From positions 6,138,001 through 6,202,000 of the forward strand of contig CP085827.1 of the NCBI GenBank assembly GCA_020809705.1: 64,000 bases of DNA. The letters run 5' to 3'. The position numbers and the translations under genes were made by a program. The stretch is from Calonectria ilicicola. Its lineage: Eukaryota > Ascomycota > Sordariomycetes > Hypocreales > Nectriaceae. How positions within the stretch are numbered: position 1 is the stretch's first letter; every line of letters begins with the position of its first letter. Below are positions 58,996 to 64,000 of the stretch, one piece after another. The notes under the pieces were generated by a model, which ran no database searches, had not been told where the DNA came from, and was given only the letters and a program-made list of their open reading frames with translations.

Positions 58996-59085
58996 TCCGT
59001 CACATCGTTCTGAAGCTCGACTAATTAATCAAAAGCAATCCTTTACAAGCCCTTGATCTATTAATTGCGACCTTGGACTTTCATT

Positions 59086-61040
59086 ATGAAAAAATACCCC
59101 ATTATCTTGTTTTCTCTCCTGATACGGGATGTTTTGGGACAAAGTATTTTGCAAGGTCCTGTTATTCTAGCCGACACCAATCGCGACGGTGTAGTCGACG
59201 TGGCCGATTATGCTGACAAATATTCTTGGACTCTGGATCGAGGCGCCATTTTCCTACCAAATGTTGGAGATACTTATGGACGTTGCCCCCATAAAGATTT
59301 AAAGGGAAACCAACTGAGCGCCAGCGAGTTGGCAGCTTGTAATGACGCTTCTGGCGACTCACTGCTGGAGCCTGGCCTGGCCGCTCCCCTGATGACTTTA
59401 CCTATAGAAGTCGGAGAGGATGCTTACGCACATATTTATCCTACTACCATGGGCGATTCTTACAAGAATGTGCGTCTTTTTGTCAATGACTTTCCTAACG
59501 AAGCAGATCTGCCGTCATCTTGGCGTTTGGTGGATGAAAACTTTTCCTTCAATGTCTCCCAAATCCGTACGGGGATCCGCCTTGGAATTGACGGGAAAGC
59601 CTTTGTGACCGATGCCTCAGAATGGGATGGCAAGGTTCGAGTGCAATTCGATCTGTATAGTAACGGAACTTGGTCGCACGACTCAGTTGCTCTAAAGGTG
59701 GCTCCCGTTTTAACTCATCATCCGTTACAATCTGCCGAAACGCTGGTCAGTACCGCTGCGAACGAATCGAAACAGCTTCAGTTTGAATTTTTAAAGCACT
59801 TGGATGAAGCTCGAAAAGCATCCGGCATAGAAAACCCCCTTCTTCTCTTAGACCAGAGTGATGACGCATGGGTACAAGACATATTTGAACCAGCATTCGC
59901 CAGTATGCCAGGGCCCCAAGGACCAATCTCGATTCGCATTATGATTCGATCGGCTCAATCTACACGTGCGTCTGGACGACAGGTTTTCGAACAGCTCCAG
60001 GGGAAGGGAATTGGAGGGTTTCAGCCTCTTGGCGGACGAGGGGGGTTCGGCAAATTAGACGTCAACGGACTTGGGAATCTGGAAACAATCCCCCCATATA
60101 CTTCAAAAAGAGGTGTCAGATATCCTGCAGGTCGAATCATTCATGGTTAGTAAATCTTCCGCATATGTCATCCCCTGACGGCTCATCGTTGATAGGAAAA
60201 CACTTTGAAAGATACCCCGCCGAATCAATGATAGCGTTCCTCGAAGACCAAGGAATGCAACACCCCTTAATACTTGAAGCTGGCTGGCTTCTTGTTGGCC
60301 ATGTTGATGAATTTGTGCAATTTGTTCCAAGCAACAAAACAAGTTTGGGTTTCACGATTGCCATTGCTGACACCTCATCGGCCCTACGTATTTTGAGAGA
60401 GACGTCAGAGCAGGGATATGGTGCGTTTCATTCACATTCATTTGACACTAATTAAGAAAAGAGAGATGTGAATCTAACGATCTCTACAGGTAATACTCGC
60501 GCCATTTCCTTTAATGGTTCTCTTGCACAATCTTTCAAAACGACAGAAGAGGATGTGAAAACCACAGTTGAAGAAATCCTTGCCAACTCAACGTTTCTGG
60601 AAATTAACGAATATGCTCAAAAGTATATTGACAAAAATTTGGCTATCCTTTTGGATGACATTCCCCTGAACCAGGAAGATATAATTCGTGTACCTTCTCT
60701 GTTTAAGAACCTCTATCTTGGAGACTGGAACACAACTTTTGACAATGAAGGCGTCCCCCATAATGGAGATGAGGTCAAGAGTGGTGAATGGCGATTAGTG
60801 TCCTTCAGCCCTGCAGCAGTCAATGGTATTGTTGTTGGAAAAAATTACCTGAGCCCTAAGCCCTGGGGCCCAATTGTCAACGGGGTCGACGTTTTTGAGA
60901 GGGGTGTCAGAGGAGCATATGCTAAAGCGGGAATGGAGGTGATTTTGGTGGAAGACTTTCTATCACATCATATTCTGCTTGGTGAAATTCATTGCGGTTC
61001 AAACATGCTTAGAGATGCAGCAGTTGAGTGGTGGCTCTGA
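59086..61040 (+). CDS. Secreted protein-arginine deiminase (PAD family)
   Basis: Exons 59086-60145, 60196-60420 and 60490-61040 (1836 nt, 611 aa). The ATG gives MKKYPIILFSLLIRDVLGQ, a signal peptide; an upstream TTG is not needed. A short DTNRDGVVD segment resembles a calcium-binding loop. Catalytic marks of the PAD domain are all present: WVQD with Asp about 265, GHVDEF with His about 389 and Asp 391, and EIHCGSNM with the nucleophile Cys about 597, near the C-terminus. These correspond to Asp350, His471, Asp473 and Cys645 of human PAD4 (family knowledge). The enzyme should turn arginine residues in proteins (or a related guanidino substrate) into citrulline outside the cell, with calcium. 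Potential N-glycosylation sites (NFS, NVS, NGT, NES, NKT) agree with export. Intact; family is unusual in fungi. Confidence 0.9.
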
Positions 61041-61368
61041 AATCGATGGACCAAATCACCTCCATTTTACTTTTACTTCTTGTTCTGTCCTATAGAAGCT
61101 TAAGAGCGAATTCGATTTAGTATGTTCAGTATTGTCTACTGATATAATATTATTTTTATCATCAACGGCAGATTCATAATGCCATTTGTATATAACAATG
61201 AACTTCCCCACATAAATGCGTCGAACAAGTCTTTGCTACAATACATTAAGGTCCATACGCATAGTATTCTATTCATAAAAACGCATCACTCCATCGGGGC
61301 CAGGGATTAACTTCTGTAACAGACTTTATTTCTAGTAAATAGCAAAGCCGACCAGATCTGAACTTATT
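61041..61368. other. Convergent 3' spacer, AT-rich
   Basis: Between PAD (+) and the membrane-protein gene (-). No feature seen. Confidence 0.6.
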
Positions 61369-62475
61369 TTATTCTACAGGCCCTTTAGTGGAAATCATCG
61401 GCTTCTTTTCACTTCGATCCTCTATCGTGCGTTCGTATATACCTTTCTCATCAGTAATGACTGTTTCTCGCATTCCACACATCTCAAACATCAGAATAAT
61501 TCTGCAAATGGCTGTGGAAACACAGTATCGTATCACGATTAATGCTGCATCCCCTATTCCAATGAACAACATACTAGAAAACAGTAATGTTGCTATAACG
61601 ATGTGAGCAATGCCACCAACATAGGCAAGCCAGGCCATGAAAATGAACAAGTAAGATTCCTTTTGGGGCTGGATCCTGACCTCTGCATGTTGGCGGCAGG
61701 GTTGCAATTCACGACTTAGGAGATATAAATTTCCAGTTCCCTTGCCGTGTGCTGTTGGTTGTTGTCTAAGAATGCGGAACCGAATATAAACGGCGATAGT
61801 GCCGAAAATATACACTAGGAGAGCCGTTAAATGCCAGAAGGCTGGAAGGAATTGGGTTGCTGGAGCAATACTGCTGACTGTCGCAATGCAAAGCTGCCAA
61901 TTTGCAAGAGCAACATTCGCGATGCAAGCACAGGCAATAATATACTGGAATGCACTGGCTGCAATGGCGAATATATTTGACATTCTTGGTAATGTAATCG
62001 ACTCCTTGCTCTTTTCGAGAAGATCAGGAAGATCTTTATAGTCAAACGCGCGTATTTGGCCGATGGCAGGCGTTCCGATTGACAACAAGAAAGCTAGCAG
62101 AGGCCTTTGTAAAGATAAGAGCCCTAACTCAACCGTGCTTGAACCAAGCAAAGATATGAGAGACGGCAGAACACCGAGGAGGACAGTTGCTCCCGCCACT
62201 GCGAATAGTCAGATTTGTTCTAGCCATCCTTTAAACAGTCTTGTAGGAGTTCTGAAACACATACTAGAGGCTTTCCAAGACTCTGGCATGTTTGTCAATA
62301 AACAATCAACAACCACGCCTGCAATACAATTCTTCGGCCAGTCTACATTGACACATTGTGAACTGGAGCCATTATGGTAGTCTTGAAGCTTGCTCTCACA
62401 GTCCTGTGTCAAAATTCGATTTATTCCGTTTCTGTACGAGGGAAACCAATGTTCGAAGGCGTCCTCGGACGCCAT
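61369..62475 (-). CDS. Multispanning membrane protein of unknown function
   Basis: Two exons, 62475-62265 and 62198-61369 (1041 nt, 346 aa), 66-nt intron. An N-terminal hydrophilic part with four Cys (QDCESK, SQCVN, KNCIAG, VVDCLL) is followed by about seven hydrophobic segments: VLLGVLPSLISLLGS, LLAFLLSIG, FQYIIACACIANVAL, HLTALLVYIFGTIAVYI, YLFIFMAWLAYVGGIAHIVIA and LFIGIGDAALIVIRY. A short charged tail with TDEKGIYERTIEDRSEKK closes it. The Cys-containing exposed part and helix count suggest a plasma-membrane protein with an external N-terminal domain, but no receptor, channel or transporter signature is recognised. It lies tail to tail with the PAD gene. The start is the first ATG in the frame; an earlier TTG is not used. 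Confidence 0.75.
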
Positions 62476-63313
62476 GGTGGGATATGAAAAGAGGAGATTC
62501 CAAAGAAACGGGTATTTGATAAGCTGTAGATCATAAGATGTGAGTCCGATAGCCAATCCAGAACGTCTAGTCGTTGGTTTATATCGCTAATATGGAGTAA
62601 GCATGGAATCAAAATCCACCACTCAAGGCCTTCTCTGCAAAATATGCCTGGATCTGGTTGCCAATGCAACACTGCACTTCGCAATTCAGGGTCAGAAATT
62701 CAAATGTAAGCGCTAACACGCATGTAGGTGAATATACGCTGCATTTCTTTTGGATTGGTAAATCTTGTGGGGCGTCAGCAAACGAGAAAGCTCATGGTTC
62801 ACGTGATCAGTCAAAGGGACTTTGAAAGCCCTTGATATTTACTAGAGTGTCAAGTATTGTTTTAGTCAATGGAGAGGTCCCACTATTTCTATCGTCTCAT
62901 ACGACGCGCGTTGCGGGAATTTACGATGTGACGTTGTCGTCGCTTATTTTGGTCGTGAATCCACCAAATGTAACCCTATCTCCAAAAGCTGAAGTCCAGC
63001 ACGCGATCATAATTGGGGGCCGTTTCTTCAGAGTATCCTTGGGAGGCTCCAGCGCCAACCATGGAATTGGCTCAAATCTAGTAGCAAGTGGAACTTTCAG
63101 AACAAGCTCGGAATGCGAATGCTCCGATAGTCATATAATAGAAGTACATTAAGAGTTCTGAAACGAGCTAACAGAGAACACAAAAGAGTCAAACAAAGAG
63201 TAAAAGAGTCGTCAGTCGGTATCAATTTGGGGTTCACTTGAAGTTATTTCAGTCATAATCGGAAGTATTGCTGCCTAAGCATTGATCCAGCTGGTGCCAG
63301 CATTAAATTCCCA
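62476..63313. other. Intergenic, no confident gene
   Basis: Promoter of the membrane-protein gene, then sequence with open frames on both strands (plus 62832-63152; minus about 63130-62925). Neither shows a known domain; at most decayed coding DNA. Confidence 0.45.
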
Positions 63314-63976
63314 TCAGCTAGCTTCTTTTTTCCCAAATTCATATACTACCTCTGCCATCGTGACAAACTCGACGCCTTCGTGTTCTTGAAAGCACTCTAT
63401 CAGTCTATATGATGTGTCAGGAGCCAAAATCCCCCCCCCGACCGGCTCTACTTACCTTTCGTGCATCAAAGTCGCATGCGACCGTCCAGAGACATCTGGA
63501 CGGATCGAAATCGGAAAGATGAACTCGTCATATTCACGATAGAGGTAGTCAAAATGATCCTTCCAAATATCCTCGACATGACGAACATTTACAAATCCTT
63601 GAGTATTATCAGCCACCTTAGTAAACATCATTGGCGGTAGGTAGTTTTGGAACCAATTAGATGGGATTTCAACTAAAGAACTCTCTCTAAACTAAGCAAG
63701 AGGCTCCATTCACTTTGGAACATTTTTCTTGTAATCTATCTTGGGCCCAAATTCTCCAGTATTCAGATAATAGGCTTGACAATCATAATGACCCATGCTG
63801 TGATGGTATTCTATACCATAGTCAAGTAAAAACCGTGCTCCTTCTGCGCTAATCTCTCATCTTACAAGAATTAGTCTAAGAGATATAAAAAGTATATTAG
63901 AAAGGATACCAAGGACCAGAACTTCTGCGGGCTGGCTTGCCATCAGGAAATTCAGTTAACATTCGAGGTGATTTAT
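63314..63976 (-). pseudogene. Polysaccharide deacetylase-like gene with two internal stops, truncated by window end
   Basis: The minus strand encodes recognisable blocks of the fungal polysaccharide deacetylase (NodB-fold) family: KPARRSSGPWYP, GARFLLDYGIEYHHSMGHYD, DCQAYYLNTGEFGPKIDY, EIPSNWF, LPPMMFTK, HFDYLYREYDEFIFPISIRP, DVSGR, and EGVEFVTMAEVVYEF with a stop at 63316-63314. Between IDYKKNVPK and SSLVEIPSNW two nonsense codons interrupt the frame: TGA at 63712-63710 (where relatives have Trp) and TAG at 63694-63692. The junction upstream of GARFLL could not be spliced in frame either. A 57-nt-range intron with GTAAGT near 63457 splits the Arg before LIECFQ. The 5' part lies beyond base 64000. 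It once de-N-acetylated chitin-like or related polymers; it now looks dead. Confidence 0.82.
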
Positions 63977-64000
63977 CTAAAAAAAAAAAAAACCACGCTA

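Larger units (their letters stand above)
55015..59085. other. 4-kb intergenic with repeats, no confident gene
   Basis: Exporter promoter, repeat copy C (55411-55476), long AT-rich stretches, a possible Cys-repeat reading frame on the minus strand at 57865-57542 (see findings), then the PAD promoter with a G-run, 15-nt tandem repeats and a TATA box. No tRNA or other RNA gene recognised. Confidence 0.5.

Noticed and set aside
62832..63152. 106-codon plus ORF or the opposite minus frame as a gene
   Set aside because: Both strands open over the same stretch; neither has a recognisable motif or start context.
1..64000. tRNA, rRNA and CRISPR features
   Set aside because: Looked for B-box-like GGTTCRAATCC with matching A-box, for rRNA-like conserved blocks and for regularly spaced repeats; isolated B-box-like strings (for example near 8111) have no partner. 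CRISPR is not expected in a fungus.

Overview
The window is a piece of nuclear genome from a filamentous ascomycete. Most genes are split by 40-110 nt GT-AG introns, many with visible CTAAC/CTGAC-type branch sites. The gene families are fungal: two Zn2Cys6 regulators, a CFEM Pth11-like receptor, HsbA, two P450s, and MFS sugar and drug carriers. The mitochondrial phosphate carrier looks most like the Eurotiales (Aspergillus/Penicillium/Talaromyces) form; that placement is recollection, not a search. Exon joins below were worked out by hand and checked by reading frame, so coordinates are good to a few bases but have no transcript support.

Layout. 0-1.4 kb: 5'-truncated PLP aminotransferase. 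2.2-4.0 kb: five-exon secreted protein of unknown family. 4.9-6.8 kb: MFS sugar transporter. 7.9-12.4 kb: two tandem paralogous FAD oxidoreductases, one with a signal peptide and one without. 14.0-15.6 kb: CFEM receptor. 16.9-19.5 kb: Zn2Cys6 regulator converging on a copper amine oxidase (19.7-21.8 kb). 23.9-26.3 kb: ankyrin protein. 29.6-30.8 kb: phosphopantetheine adenylyltransferase. 31.3-31.9 kb: HsbA-type secreted protein. 33.1-34.8 kb: P450. 35.8-38 kb: a graveyard of mobile DNA with a broken GMC oxidoreductase end, a solo LTR, a TIR element and dispersed repeats. 38.6-39.8 kb: mitochondrial phosphate carrier. 42.4-42.7 kb: 79-residue Tyr/Ser/Gly-rich protein. 46.3-48.3 kb: second P450. 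50.6-52.5 kb: second Zn2Cys6 regulator facing a 14-TM-type MFS exporter (52.9-55.0 kb). 59.1-61.0 kb: secreted protein-arginine deiminase. 61.4-62.5 kb: multispanning membrane protein. 63.3-64.0 kb: polysaccharide-deacetylase pseudogene.

How the parts fit. Housekeeping genes (PPAT, phosphate carrier, probably the ankyrin protein) alternate with accessory genes. The 2-22 kb half reads as an outward-facing nutrition/sensing neighbourhood: sugar importer, secreted oxidoreductase, surface receptor, regulator, amine oxidase. No polyketide synthase, NRPS, terpene cyclase or prenyltransferase was seen, so the P450s and exporter are not evidence of a complete secondary-metabolite cluster. The most unusual items are the secreted arginine deiminase with all core catalytic motifs, the unassigned 518-residue secreted protein, the secreted/non-secreted FAD oxidoreductase pair, and the repeat-rich zone where two pseudogenes carry stop codons of the kind C-to-T mutation makes.
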